A stretch of 64,000 nucleotides of DNA. It comes from Acidobacteriota bacterium. GTDB taxonomy: Bacteria > Pseudomonadota > Alphaproteobacteria > Caulobacterales > Hyphomonadaceae. Location: the NCBI GenBank assembly GCA_016712445.1, contig JADJRB010000001.1, positions 2,451,905 to 2,515,904 of the forward strand. Reading direction: 5' to 3'. Positions 31,060-40,207 of this stretch are shown piece by piece. The translations under genes and the position numbers were made by a program. The notes beneath the pieces are model-generated. The model had not been told where the DNA came from, did no database searches, and worked only from the letters and a program-made list of their open reading frames with translations. Every line of letters begins with the position of its first letter. Within the stretch, counting starts at the first letter, position 1.

Positions 31060-31668
31060 ATGACCGAGCCCCGCAAACGCCTCAACCCGAAGCATCGACT
31101 CTTCGTCCGCCAATACATCCGGCACCGGAACGCCTCAAAGGCCGCTGTGCTGGCGGGATACAGCGAGAAGACGGCCGGATCGATCGGCAACGAGCTGTTG
31201 AACAAACCTGAAATCGAGGAGGCCATCGAAATCGGGCTGGCCCGGCTGGCCGAGAAGATCGACGTCGATGCCGAGCGCGTCATTCAGGAATACGCCAAGA
31301 TCGCCTTCGCCCGGCCCGATGACGTGATCCGCTGGGAGGATGGCAAACTCGTCCTGACCGACATCGACGACCTCGACGATGATACGCTCGCATCGATCGC
31401 TGAGGTGACGCGTACCGTATCCGGCGAGATCCGCGTGAAGTTCCACGACAAGGCCAAAGCCCTCGAAGCGCTGGCCCGCCACCTCGACCTGTTCGCTCAG
31501 GACAACACGCGCCGGAACATCAACCTGACCGCGGAGGAAGCAGCAAAGGCCCAGGCCATGGACGACCTGCTGGACCGCGCAACCCCGGAGCAACTCCATG
31601 TCCTCGCAGGCCTCTTCGACGCTGGACTTGCTGAAGCAGAACCCGAAACTCGCCCGGCAGCGCATTGA
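31060..31668 (+). CDS. terS: terminase small subunit
   Basis: 202 residues. Typical terminase_2 pattern: an HTH with FVRQYIRHRNASKAAVLAGY, SEKTAGSIGNELLNKPEIEE, then a central oligomerisation part and an acidic C-terminus. Recognises the packaging site and regulates the large subunit, whose ATG lies 71 bases inside this gene. Confidence 0.9.
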   Translation: MTEPRKRLNPKHRLFVRQYIRHRNASKAAVLAGYSEKTAGSIGNELLNKPEIEEAIEIGLARLAEKIDVDAERVIQEYAKIAFARPDDVIRWEDGKLVLTDIDDLDDDTLASIAEVTRTVSGEIRVKFHDKAKALEALARHLDLFAQDNTRRNINLTAEEAAKAQAMDDLLDRATPEQLHVLAGLFDAGLAEAEPETRPAAH

Positions 31669-33124
31669 CAGGCAGTTGCAGCTCAAGTCGCACCGGGCTT
31701 TCACCGACGAGCACTTCAAGACCATCGAAGACACCGGCTTTCGGTGGAGCAGTCACCATGACGTGATGTGCCGATTTATCGACAAGGTGTTCGCCGGCGA
31801 GATCCTGCGGGGCATCATCAGCCTGCCGCCGGGCTATACCAAGACGATGCTCGCTACGACGATGCTGGCGGCCCGCGGCTTCGCCATCAATCCGGCCTGC
31901 CGCTTCCTGCACACCTCAGCGTCGCCGAACGTTGTCAGCGCGAACTCCCGCCAGATCAAAGGCGTCCTGGAAGCGGAGCGATATCAGCGCCATTTCCCGA
32001 TGGACTTCAAGACGAACGGCGACCTGAAATGGTCCACGCATCAGGGCGGCGAGTTCTTCGCGTTGCAGGGCAAGGGCGCCATCACCGGCATGCGCGCCGG
32101 ACGTCAGCAGGCGCATCCCGGCCAGTTCACAGGCGCTCTGCTCATCGATGACCCGAACATGGCGAAGGACGCCGACCCGATCAAATCGGCGATGACCGGC
32201 GCCGAACTGCGCGCCGTCAACCAGCGCTATCACTCGGTGCTGAAGTCGCGCCTGTTCCCGGCCTCGACGACGCCCGTGCTGATCATCCAGCAGCGTGTGC
32301 ACCGCGATGACCTATCGGGACACCTGCTGACCGGCGGATCGGGCGAGAAGTGGCATCACCTCGTGTTGCCCGTCGAAGTCATCCCGAACTGGACCTATCC
32401 CGACGAATGGACGCACGGCATTCCGTTCGCGCACGACCTGCCGGCCGGGCCGCTATGGGAGTTCGCGCACAACGCCGCCCAGATCGATGCGCTGCGCCAA
32501 CCCGAATCCATCTTCATGGCGCAGTACATGCAGCAGCCCCTCGAGGGCAGCGGCCTGATCTTCACCGCCGACCACTTCCATCCTTGGAAGGAACTGCCGA
32601 ACCTCGAGTACCGGAAGATATTCGTCGACACGGCGCAGAAGGCTGGCGAGGAACACGACTGGACCGTGATGCAGTGCTGGGGGCGCGGCATCGATGGCAA
32701 GGCGCGCTTCATCGATCAGCTGCGCATGCGCCTCGAAGCGCCTGAGCTAGAGCGGCAGGCCCTCGCGTTCTGGACGAAACACAAGGCGATGGACTCAACC
32801 GCAATGGGCGCGTTGAGGGCCATGGCCATCGAGGACAAGGTCAGCGGCACGGGCCTGATCCAGAACCTTCGCAGCAAGCACTCCATCCCGGTCGAAGCGA
32901 TCCCGCGCGCCAAGGACAAGGTCATGCGGGCGCACGATGTCGTCGCCGCCTTTGCGTCCGGCCTGGCGCTTCACCCCGACGAGACGAAGTTTCCATGGGT
33001 CAAGGGCTGGCGCGCTGAAATGCTCAGCTTCCCGCAGGGCGTCTATGATGACCAGTGCGACCCGACCTTTGATGCGGTGGCCGAGATGTGCGGCGGCGCC
33101 CGGAGCTTCTTTGACAGCCTATGA
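31598..33124 (+). CDS. terL: terminase large subunit
   Basis: 508 residues. ATPase part: Walker A-like PPGYTKT (residues 77-83), Walker B LLIDDPN; RNase H-like nuclease part starts KIFVDTAQKAGEEHDW (near 343) and ends with the acidic YDDQCDPTFDAV. The protein drives DNA into the capsid and cuts the concatemer; the usual order terS-terL-portal is kept. Overlaps terS by 71 bases and the portal start by 4. Confidence 0.95.
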   Translation: MSSQASSTLDLLKQNPKLARQRIDRQLQLKSHRAFTDEHFKTIEDTGFRWSSHHDVMCRFIDKVFAGEILRGIISLPPGYTKTMLATTMLAARGFAINPACRFLHTSASPNVVSANSRQIKGVLEAERYQRHFPMDFKTNGDLKWSTHQGGEFFALQGKGAITGMRAGRQQAHPGQFTGALLIDDPNMAKDADPIKSAMTGAELRAVNQRYHSVLKSRLFPASTTPVLIIQQRVHRDDLSGHLLTGGSGEKWHHLVLPVEVIPNWTYPDEWTHGIPFAHDLPAGPLWEFAHNAAQIDALRQPESIFMAQYMQQPLEGSGLIFTADHFHPWKELPNLEYRKIFVDTAQKAGEEHDWTVMQCWGRGIDGKARFIDQLRMRLEAPELERQALAFWTKHKAMDSTAMGALRAMAIEDKVSGTGLIQNLRSKHSIPVEAIPRAKDKVMRAHDVVAAFASGLALHPDETKFPWVKGWRAEMLSFPQGVYDDQCDPTFDAVAEMCGGARSFFDSL

Positions 33125-34620
33125 CCAAGCGATCCACTTCCTCCGCATCGGCCAAGGCCGCCCCCGCCAAGGCAGCGAAGGCCGTCGTGGCTGACGCATC
33201 GGCCGCCGGCACCAATCTCGCGGACAGCTATGCCAGCCTCGTGACCGGCCTCGGCACACCGGGCATCGACAAATCGATCAACGGCGCGCTAGCCATGGGC
33301 ACGGTCGTCAGCGATCAGCACTTGCTGCAGCTTTACCGCAATGACTTTCTCGCCCGGCAGGTCGTTGACGTGCCGGCCGACGATGCGACTCGCCCGTGGC
33401 GCGTCTGGAACGGCGAGGCGAAAGACAACTCGGCCCTGTTCGACGAGGAAAAACGCCTGCGCGTCCGGGACCGCGTGCGCCAGGCACTGAAGCAGGCGCG
33501 CCTCTTCGGCGGCGCCGCGCTTGTGATCCATGACGGGCAGGCCGATCTCTCGAAGCCGTTCATCGCGGCAAGCGTCAAGAAGGGCGGGCTCAAGGCGCTC
33601 GTCGTCGCGAACCGGATGGAGCTTCAGCCGCAGGCGCTGAACAAGTTCGTGAACGATCCGGCCGACCCGCACTACGGCATCCCGGAGATGTGGAACTGGA
33701 CGCAGAAGCGCTTCGTCCAGCAGGGCCACAAGACGATCCACCACAGCCGTCTCGTGTTCATCACGCATGGTGACGCGATCGATGACGGGACGCGCGCGGA
33801 ATGGTGGTGGGGGGATTCCGCCCTTGAGCCCGTGCTGTCGGCGATTGGTGACGCGAGCGGGGCGCGCAGCGCGGCGACGCACCTCATGCAAGAAGCCAAC
33901 GTCGACGTGATCCAGACCGAAGGCCTGCTGGGCCGCCTCGAAACGGTAAAGGGTCGGGAACAGGTATTGACCGCCGCCGGCCTGATGAGCGCCAGCAAGT
34001 CGAACTACCGCCTGCTGATGCTCGACAAGTCGCAGGAGTATTCTCGCAACGCCTTCAGCTTCGGCGGGATCAAGGACATCGTCGAGATCCAGCACGCCCT
34101 CGTCGCGGCCGCCGCCGACATCCCGATCACGCGCTTACTCGGGCGCTCGCCCGCCGGCATGAACGCGACGGGCGAGTCCGACATGCTGAACTACTTCGCG
34201 ATGCTGACCGCGATCCAGGAGTCCACGCTGTCCCCGTGCATGTCGTCGTTCGACGAGGCGCTGATCCGATCCACCTTCGGCGACATGAAGGCCGCGCTGT
34301 GGTACGACTGGCGCCGCCCCGACACGCTGACCGAGGACATGCGCGTCAAGCATGCTGAGATCCGTGCCAAGACGGTCCAGACGCTTGCCGCAACCGGCGT
34401 GATGCCGGAGCCGGTTCTTGAGGCGGCGGTCGAGTCGATGCTGACCGAGACGGGCGACATGCCCGGCGCCGAGGCCGCCTATGCGAAGTGGCGCGAGGAA
34501 GGCAACGAGATCGACTTCAAGGACGACGATCCGCCGGACGATGAAGTGCGCCTCCCGCCGGACGAGCAACCTCCGCCCCAGCCCGCCAAGCCCGCCAAGG
34601 AAAAGAAGGCACCGGAATGA
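33121..34620 (+). CDS. portal protein (DUF1073 type)
   Basis: 499 residues. The DUF1073 signature covers most of the length: DFLARQVVDVPADDATRPWR, RQALKQARLFGGAALVI, FSFGGIKDIVEIQHALVAAA, ITRLLGRSPAGMNATGE. Some databases call this family anti-CBASS Acb1-like, but in this position, after terL and before a MuF-type gene, it is the portal. N-terminal Ala/Lys-rich stretch and Pro-rich tail are unordered. Confidence 0.9.
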   Translation: MTKRSTSSASAKAAPAKAAKAVVADASAAGTNLADSYASLVTGLGTPGIDKSINGALAMGTVVSDQHLLQLYRNDFLARQVVDVPADDATRPWRVWNGEAKDNSALFDEEKRLRVRDRVRQALKQARLFGGAALVIHDGQADLSKPFIAASVKKGGLKALVVANRMELQPQALNKFVNDPADPHYGIPEMWNWTQKRFVQQGHKTIHHSRLVFITHGDAIDDGTRAEWWWGDSALEPVLSAIGDASGARSAATHLMQEANVDVIQTEGLLGRLETVKGREQVLTAAGLMSASKSNYRLLMLDKSQEYSRNAFSFGGIKDIVEIQHALVAAAADIPITRLLGRSPAGMNATGESDMLNYFAMLTAIQESTLSPCMSSFDEALIRSTFGDMKAALWYDWRRPDTLTEDMRVKHAEIRAKTVQTLAATGVMPEPVLEAAVESMLTETGDMPGAEAAYAKWREEGNEIDFKDDDPPDDEVRLPPDEQPPPQPAKPAKEKKAPE

Positions 34621-35078
34621 CGATCGAGTATCGCGCCACGGCAGAGACGGCCCGCACCGTGATCGAAGCGACGGCCGCAGCAGCGCGCGCGCTGTTCGAG
34701 ACGCTCTATCCCTCGGAGTCGTGGGACGAGCTGTCCGGACTGGCGGATCTCAAACAAACACCTGCGCTTGCCCGCCAGGCTGTGTTCATGCGAGCGGCCC
34801 GGTTCGGATGTGACGCCTACGCCCGCCTCGCAGCCGGCATCCGGCACCGCAACCCCCTGTCGCAGGGCGAGCGCCAGCGCACGGGGCAGGTGTGGACGTC
34901 CGTGATCCTGACACCCGAGGCGCGCCCGCTCCGTCAGGCCGGGAACGTGGCCGCGACCCACATCCAGCGTTATGATCCCACTGCGGCGGCGTTGGCCGCG
35001 ACAGGCGGCCGGGGTGCCGTCACCGCCATGATCCGGGACTACAGCATCGCCCTGGCCCGTCTGAGCGCGGCGGTCTGA
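34617..35078 (+). CDS. hypothetical head-region protein
   Basis: 153 residues, ATGA overlap with the portal gene. Helical, mostly Ala/Arg rich (TARTVIEATAAAARALFETL, QAVFMRAARFGCDAYARLAA), with a conserved-looking RQRTGQVWTSVILTPEARP. Not recognised; sits between portal and minor head genes. Confidence 0.7.
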   Translation: MTIEYRATAETARTVIEATAAAARALFETLYPSESWDELSGLADLKQTPALARQAVFMRAARFGCDAYARLAAGIRHRNPLSQGERQRTGQVWTSVILTPEARPLRQAGNVAATHIQRYDPTAAALAATGGRGAVTAMIRDYSIALARLSAAV

Positions 35079-35082
35079 TCAC

Positions 35083-35877
35083 GTGCCCTATGACCTGAAG
35101 CGAATGGTGTCCCGCCGCCGCAAGACCCGCCTCGGCGCGATCAACCCGACAAAGCAGCACGAAGATCTGCTACGCAGCCTGATCAACCAGGTCATCCGCC
35201 ACTACGAAGCGGGGCGCCCCGACCTGATCGACGCCTACCTGTCGGCCGCCCGCCTTGGTCGGCCCGCGCCGATCCAGACCGTGATCAACGAGTTGCGCAA
35301 TGATGTGCGCCTGCCGAGGTCCGAGGCCATCGGGCGGCTCGCCGAATGGGCCGAAAGCGTTGGGCGATGGCACGGCCGGAAATGGCAGGCGCGCGTTATG
35401 GCGGCGGTCAACATCGATGTCACGCCGCTGACGCGCTCCGAGACGATTGGCCCGGCCTTGCGCGAGGCGATCAGTGAATCGACCCGCCTGATCCGTGACA
35501 TCGGCGACCAGACCGCCGACCGGCTTGAGCGGGCCGCGCTGGAAGCCTTCGAGAACGGAGAGGGCAAGGCGGGTCTCGCCAAGCGCCTGAGGGATGAGTT
35601 CGGCTACGCCCGCCGTCGCGCAAACCTGATTGCCGAGGATCAGCTTGGGAAGCTGACCGGCAAACTTGACGAGCTGCGCCAGTCGGAAGCGGGCATCGAC
35701 TCGTATCAATGGCTCACCGTCGGCGATGGCAGGGTCAGGCCGACGCATGCCGCGCGCAACGGTGACGAGTTCCGGTGGAGCGATCCGCCTATCGGGGGCC
35801 ATCCGGGCACGGAGATCCGATGCCGCTGCCGGGCGCGCGCCGTCATCCCGGGCATGAACCGGTGGGGCGAAGGCTGA
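35083..35877 (+). CDS. minor head protein (SPP1 gp7 / MuF-like)
   Basis: 264 residues, GTG start. The C-terminal domain carries YARRRANLIAEDQLGKLTGK, YQWLTVGDGRVRPTHAARNG and HPGTEIRCRCRARAV, the typical MuF ending. The upstream part is helical. The protein is believed to sit in the capsid near the portal and enter the host with DNA. Confidence 0.87.
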   Translation: MPYDLKRMVSRRRKTRLGAINPTKQHEDLLRSLINQVIRHYEAGRPDLIDAYLSAARLGRPAPIQTVINELRNDVRLPRSEAIGRLAEWAESVGRWHGRKWQARVMAAVNIDVTPLTRSETIGPALREAISESTRLIRDIGDQTADRLERAALEAFENGEGKAGLAKRLRDEFGYARRRANLIAEDQLGKLTGKLDELRQSEAGIDSYQWLTVGDGRVRPTHAARNGDEFRWSDPPIGGHPGTEIRCRCRARAVIPGMNRWGEG

Positions 35878-35917
35878 TCGCTTTCCCCATGCGCCGGGCT
35901 GGCGCGATGCTTCGTGC

Positions 35918-37111
35918 ATGACGAAGACCCGCATAACGATCGCCGACCTTGAGCCGCTGAGCCCGGAAGGGGCCGTCGTCACCCCGAACGGCTATTTGTC
36001 GGTCCCCGCGCGCGTCGCCCGCACAGGCGTTCAGGAATACTACGCCTTCGAGTTCGGCGAGTTGTTCAAGGAGCGCGAGTGGGACTCGCGGATCATCGTC
36101 TACCGCCCCGGCGAAGAGGTCTTCGCGGCGGACTCCCTGGCAAGCTTCAGCCGTCTGCCGGTCACCAACAATCATCCGTGGGAAGATGTCAGCGCCGCGA
36201 ACTGGAAGGAGCACGCCGTTGGCATGACCGAAGGCGAGGCGTCCCGCGATGGCGACTTCGTCGCGCACCGTTTGCTGATCACCGACGCCGGCGCGGTCAA
36301 CGACGTGCAGCGCGGGCGCCGGGAACTCTCCACCGGCTATTCCTTCATGGCTGATCTGTCGCCCGGGATCAGCCCCCAGGGCGAGCGTTACGACCTCGTT
36401 GCGCGTGAAATCCGGGCCAATCACATCGCCATCGTGGACGTAGCGCGTTGCGGCCCGGAATGCCGGGCGGGCGACATGGCGAAATCCCCCGCCTTCGCCG
36501 CGCGGCTTAAAGATAGCGCCATGTGCAAATGCGGCCAGCCCGACCACAAACCGAAGGACTCCCCGATGACCACTCGCACCGTCGCCGTTGATGGCCTGAA
36601 CGTCGAGACCACCGAAGCGGGCGCCGTCGCGCTCCAGAAAGTACTCAGCGAGCGCGACGATGCCCGTGCGAAACTCGCCGCTGCTGATGCCAAGCTGGCA
36701 ACCGAGACGGCCAACCATGCGGCCGCGCTGACGGCGAAGGATGCCCAGATCGCCGAGGCGAAGGCGCAGGTGCCCGATGCGGCCCGCCTTGAGCAGATGG
36801 CGCGCGATCACGCCACGCTGTGCGAAAAGGCGAAAGCCCTGAAGCCGGACATCGTGACGGCCGGCAAAGATGCCGAGACGATCCGCAAGGAAGTCGTCAT
36901 CGCCAAGCTCGGCGACGCTGCCAAGGACTACACCGCCGATCAGGTGCGCGTCGCTTTCGACGTGGTCGCTGTCGATGCGAAACCCGCGACGGGCGCCGAT
37001 GCCATCGTTCCGACCGGCGAGGTCCAGCTTCACACAAGCGACAATCAGCCGGGTCAGAACACGCGCCTGCAACAGCTGCAGGACGCCTGGAAGAAGCGCC
37101 CCGCCGCCTAA
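35918..37111 (+). CDS. capsid maturation protease/scaffold (DUF2213)
   Basis: 397 residues. N-terminal DUF2213 protease-like domain (about 1-190): PNGYLSVPARVARTGVQEYY, SRLPVTNNHPW, AVNDVQRGRRELSTGYSF, NHIAIVDVARCGPE. The C-terminal half is a long coiled coil (LSERDDARAKLAAADAKLAT) typical of a scaffold. An internal ATG at 36566 with an upstream AAGGA could give the scaffold alone. Confidence 0.85.
   Translation: MTKTRITIADLEPLSPEGAVVTPNGYLSVPARVARTGVQEYYAFEFGELFKEREWDSRIIVYRPGEEVFAADSLASFSRLPVTNNHPWEDVSAANWKEHAVGMTEGEASRDGDFVAHRLLITDAGAVNDVQRGRRELSTGYSFMADLSPGISPQGERYDLVAREIRANHIAIVDVARCGPECRAGDMAKSPAFAARLKDSAMCKCGQPDHKPKDSPMTTRTVAVDGLNVETTEAGAVALQKVLSERDDARAKLAAADAKLATETANHAAALTAKDAQIAEAKAQVPDAARLEQMARDHATLCEKAKALKPDIVTAGKDAETIRKEVVIAKLGDAAKDYTADQVRVAFDVVAVDAKPATGADAIVPTGEVQLHTSDNQPGQNTRLQQLQDAWKKRPAA
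36566..37111 (+). CDS. possible nested scaffold protein
   Basis: In-frame start inside the DUF2213 gene (181 residues, MTTRTVAVDGLNVE). It begins after the protease part and covers only the coiled-coil scaffold region, as in lambda Nu3 within C. The start has AAGGA about 10 bases upstream. Not proven by sequence alone. Confidence 0.35.
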   Translation: MTTRTVAVDGLNVETTEAGAVALQKVLSERDDARAKLAAADAKLATETANHAAALTAKDAQIAEAKAQVPDAARLEQMARDHATLCEKAKALKPDIVTAGKDAETIRKEVVIAKLGDAAKDYTADQVRVAFDVVAVDAKPATGADAIVPTGEVQLHTSDNQPGQNTRLQQLQDAWKKRPAA

Positions 37112-37139
37112 CCTGACCTGACCGCCAAGGAGTAGCACC

Positions 37140-37583
37140 ATGCCGATCCAGACCACCTACTCGCGCTACCACGATCAGGCCTACGAAGGCATGATTGCGG
37201 ATCAGCAGTCCGCCAACTTCTTCTCGAAGCGCGCCGCGGCCGCCATCGGCTTCGGCAAGGCGGTCCTGCAAGGCGCGACGGACGACGCCTGCAAGGCGGT
37301 GGACGGCAGCGCCGCCCGCTTCCTGGGCGTCACGGTGCGCGATCTCTCCACCGGCGCCGACTCGCCCGATCAGTTCAAGGCCAACGATGCGGTGCGCATC
37401 ATTGACCAAGGCACGATCTGGGTCGTGGCCGGCGAAAACGTCGCGGCGGGCGACCGCGCCGCGTACCTGACCGCAGACGGCTCCTTCAAGAAGGCCACGA
37501 CGGCCGATACCACCGCCATCGACAGTGCGCGGTTCGACTCGACCGCCGCATCCGGCGCCCTCGTGAAGCTGAAGCTGAAATAA
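37140..37583 (+). CDS. capsid cement/decoration protein (Gp24-like)
   Basis: 147 residues, beta-rich with repeated Gly/Ala turns (FSKRAAAAIGFGKAVLQGAT, VRIIDQGTIWVVAGENVAAG). Matches the structural cement protein type that precedes DUF2184 capsids. AAGGAG precedes the ATG. Probably on the capsid surface. Confidence 0.78.
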   Translation: MPIQTTYSRYHDQAYEGMIADQQSANFFSKRAAAAIGFGKAVLQGATDDACKAVDGSAARFLGVTVRDLSTGADSPDQFKANDAVRIIDQGTIWVVAGENVAAGDRAAYLTADGSFKKATTADTTAIDSARFDSTAASGALVKLKLK

Positions 37584-37596
37584 GGAGCCCCGCGCC

Positions 37597-38538
37597 ATGA
37601 CGTTCAACCAAGTCAACCTCTACGACGCGCAGGCCAACCTTGGCTTCGTCCTGTCCCAGACCTCGCACATCGAGCGCCAGGTTCAGCAGGTCGCCTATGA
37701 GGGCCTCGTCTATTCCGAGCTGATCCCTGTCTCGACCGAGGCGCATCCCTTCGCGAAGACCGTCACGTTCTTCTACTCCGACAACGTCGGCAAGGCTGAT
37801 TGGGTCAACGGCAACTCGAACGACATCCCGGTCGTCGGCATGAACATGTCGAAAGAGGAGGAGCCGATCTTCACCGCGGCGATCGGCTACAACCTCGGCT
37901 TCGAGGAAGTCGGTCAGGCCCGCATGCTGGGCCACAATCTGTCGGCGGACTATGCCATCGGCGCTGCCCGCGTGGCCGAAGAAATGTGCGACCGCGTCGC
38001 GTTGCTCGGCGATACCGGCAAGAGCCTCAAGGGCCTGCTGAACAACAGCTCCATCGACACGGTGGCCTTCGCGGCCGGCGCCGGCTCGACGACCACCTTC
38101 GAGACCATGACGCCGGACGAAATCCTGGCGCGCATCAACCAGCTGCTCACGGGCATGGTGACGGGTACGCGCGGGATCGAGAACGCCGATACGCTGTTGA
38201 TGCCGCTGTCGACCTTCACCCATATTTCGACCCGCCGCCTGACGGACTCGAACATGACCGTGCTGGCCTTCATCAAGGCGAACAACGTCTACACGGCGCT
38301 GACCGGCAAGCCGCTGGACATCCGTGGTCTGACGGATCTTGAGACCATCGCGTCGGGCGCCAAGCGCATGATTGCCTATCGCCGCTCGCCCGAGGTGCTG
38401 AAGTTCCACCTGCCCATGCCCCACCAGTTCCTGCCGCCTCAGGTCGCGGGCCTGAACGTCGTCGTTCCGGGTGTGATGCGGATGGGTGGCACGAACATCC
38501 GCCGGCCGAAGGCGGTTCGCTACGCCACGGGCTTCTGA
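37597..38538 (+). CDS. major capsid protein (DUF2184)
   Basis: 313 residues. HK97-fold DUF2184 type: SQTSHIERQVQQVAYEGLVY, YSELIPVSTEAHPFAKTVTF, MSKEEEPIFTAAIGYNLGFE, TPDEILARINQLLTGMVTG, TLLMPLSTFTHISTRRLTDS, RRSPEVLKFHLPMPHQFLP. Usual length for the family; no separate delta domain is seen, in line with a separate scaffold. Confidence 0.92.
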   Translation: MTFNQVNLYDAQANLGFVLSQTSHIERQVQQVAYEGLVYSELIPVSTEAHPFAKTVTFFYSDNVGKADWVNGNSNDIPVVGMNMSKEEEPIFTAAIGYNLGFEEVGQARMLGHNLSADYAIGAARVAEEMCDRVALLGDTGKSLKGLLNNSSIDTVAFAAGAGSTTTFETMTPDEILARINQLLTGMVTGTRGIENADTLLMPLSTFTHISTRRLTDSNMTVLAFIKANNVYTALTGKPLDIRGLTDLETIASGAKRMIAYRRSPEVLKFHLPMPHQFLPPQVAGLNVVVPGVMRMGGTNIRRPKAVRYATGF

Positions 38539-38558
38539 GCCAGACAAGGAGGCGCGCC

Positions 38559-38876
38559 ATGGCCGCTGCAAAGTTCACGAACAAAGGCAACGGCGCGCTG
38601 ATCTTCTATGACCGCAGGGGCGCCGAGGTCTATCTTGAGCGGGGCGGTTCGGTGACCTGCGACATCGATGTCGACCACCCGCCGATCAGGGCTTGGCTCA
38701 ATGAAGGGCGGATGGTCAGGGACGGCGAGGCTGATCCTGCCGAACTGGCCCGAGCCGCAACGGAGGAGGCCTCGCGCCTCGAAGCGCAGCGTCGGGACAC
38801 CGACGCGCGCCTCGCCGCTGACGCGCAGGCCGGGTCCGTTACCATTATCGCGGGCGATCCTCGCCCCATTTCGTAA
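38559..38876 (+). CDS. hypothetical head protein
   Basis: 105 residues. N-terminal beta part (ALIFYDRRGAEVYLERGGSV) and helical Ala/Glu/Arg tail (AELARAATEEASRLEAQRRD). AAGGAGG precedes the start. Probably a small capsid accessory; not recognised. Confidence 0.68.
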   Translation: MAAAKFTNKGNGALIFYDRRGAEVYLERGGSVTCDIDVDHPPIRAWLNEGRMVRDGEADPAELARAATEEASRLEAQRRDTDARLAADAQAGSVTIIAGDPRPIS

Positions 38877-38888
38877 GGAGCGCCGACC

Positions 38889-39482
38889 ATGGCCGAGATC
38901 ACGATCAACCAAGAGCTTCCGGTTCACATTTCGCCCCGCGACTCGCGTGGCAATATCGCCCGCGTTGACGGCCCCCCCGTCTGGAAGTCAAGCGACGAGG
39001 CGCTTGTTGAAATCCTTCCGGGCGCTGACGAGTTCGACAAGGTCGTCCGCCCCAAGGGAATCGTTGGTGCGGCCCTGATCACCTGCACGGTCGACGCCGA
39101 TCTCGGCGAAGGCGTGAAGAACCTGGTCGGCCAACTGACCGTGACTGTTCTGCCAGGCGAAGCCTCGACGCTGGCCATCAATGCCGGGACGCCGGTGGCG
39201 ACCCAGCCTGCGCCGGCCGCCAACCTGTCCCCGGCCGCCGAACAGCCCGCCGCTGATCCCGTTTCCACTGATACCGCCGCGCCTGCTGATGCCGCCGGAG
39301 AGGCCACCGCCGAAGTGACGACCGATCCGGGCGCCACCGAAGCGGTGGCCGCTGACGGTACGGTCACCGAGCAGCCCGCTGCAGAAGCGGTCGCCGAAAC
39401 GGCAACCGAGGCCCAGGCCGAGACGGCCCCTGAAGCCGTCACCGAGACTCAGCCAGAAGGCGGCGCAACCACCGCCGGATAA
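38889..39482 (+). CDS. Ig-like-domain decoration protein with low-complexity tail
   Basis: 197 residues. Residues 1-95 resemble a bacterial Ig-like domain (VWKSSDEALVEILPGADEFD, VGQLTVTVLPGEASTLAI). The remaining 100 residues are Ala, Thr, Glu and Pro (AATPA-rich) and should be unfolded. Such a surface domain plus flexible tail is typical for capsid or tail decoration. Confidence 0.72.
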   Translation: MAEITINQELPVHISPRDSRGNIARVDGPPVWKSSDEALVEILPGADEFDKVVRPKGIVGAALITCTVDADLGEGVKNLVGQLTVTVLPGEASTLAINAGTPVATQPAPAANLSPAAEQPAADPVSTDTAAPADAAGEATAEVTTDPGATEAVAADGTVTEQPAAEAVAETATEAQAETAPEAVTETQPEGGATTAG

Positions 39483-39485
39483 TGG

Positions 39486-39869
39486 ATGCCCGCGCCCACG
39501 CTTTCCGAGTTCAGGGCACGGCACCCCGCGTTTGATGAGACCCCGGACAACACTGTCACGGCGTATCTGACCGACGCGGCCAGCGCCGTGGCCTATTACC
39601 TCCCCGACGAAATCCAGCCGCGGTGCGTTATGCTCGTTGCGGCGCATGAGCTGACGCTGGAAGGCTTCGGTGACGCGTCCGCTGCGGGCTATGCGGAAGC
39701 CAAGGCCGCCGGCGCGAAGCGGATCAAGGATGGCGCGACCGAGGTCGAGTTCTTCCTCGGCGAAGGCGCCTCACGATCAGAAGCCGACACGCTCTTCGCC
39801 AGCACATCTTACGGGCGCCGGTACCTTGCGATCCGCGAGCCCTATCGTCCAATCGGCTTTGTGGCATGA
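39486..39869 (+). CDS. head-tail connector (DUF4054-like)
   Basis: 127 residues: MPAPTLSEFRARHPAFDETP, TVTAYLTDAASAVAYYLPDE, RCVMLVAAHELTLEG, ending FASTSYGRRYLAIREPYRP. This layout is typical of DUF4054 adaptors that follow the capsid gene. Probably forms the ring between portal and tail. Confidence 0.82.
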   Translation: MPAPTLSEFRARHPAFDETPDNTVTAYLTDAASAVAYYLPDEIQPRCVMLVAAHELTLEGFGDASAAGYAEAKAAGAKRIKDGATEVEFFLGEGASRSEADTLFASTSYGRRYLAIREPYRPIGFVA

Positions 39870-40207
39870 ACATAGGTCGCATCACTCGCACGGCCGCGGC
39901 GGCCCTTTCGAAGCCCGCCACGCTGACAACGAAGGTCGCCTACAGCGCCGGCGCAGGCGGGGCGATCCGGGCCTCGACCGAGACGCGCGATATCAAGGCT
40001 CACTGGACCGCCTTCACGGAGTCGATGCGCCGCCTCGGCCTTCCTGAGTGCCCGCGCTACGCCCATGTTCCGGATCCCGGGTTTGCGCCGGCCGCCGACG
40101 ACATCCTCACCATTGCCGGCGACGCCATGCTGATCACCGATGTGCGCCGCTCGCCCGAAGGCGGCGTATACTACGCCGGAGGTCATGACGTTGGCGCAGA
40201 AGATTAA
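39866..40207 (+). CDS. head-tail joining protein
   Basis: 113 residues, ATGA overlap. A short beta-rich protein (KPATLTTKVAYSAGAGG, FAPAADDILTIAGDAMLITD) in the place of a head closure protein; family not certain. Confidence 0.68.
   Translation: MNIGRITRTAAAALSKPATLTTKVAYSAGAGGAIRASTETRDIKAHWTAFTESMRRLGLPECPRYAHVPDPGFAPAADDILTIAGDAMLITDVRRSPEGGVYYAGGHDVGAED

Noticed and set aside
33121..34620. Anti-CBASS (Acb1-like) protein
   Set aside because: The DUF1073 family is sometimes labelled this way, but length, motifs and position between terL and the MuF-type gene show a portal protein.
35843..37156. Minus-strand ORF of 437 aa opposite the DUF2213 gene
   Set aside because: Gly/Arg/Val-rich antisense shadow with no start signal; the plus-strand genes have clear families.
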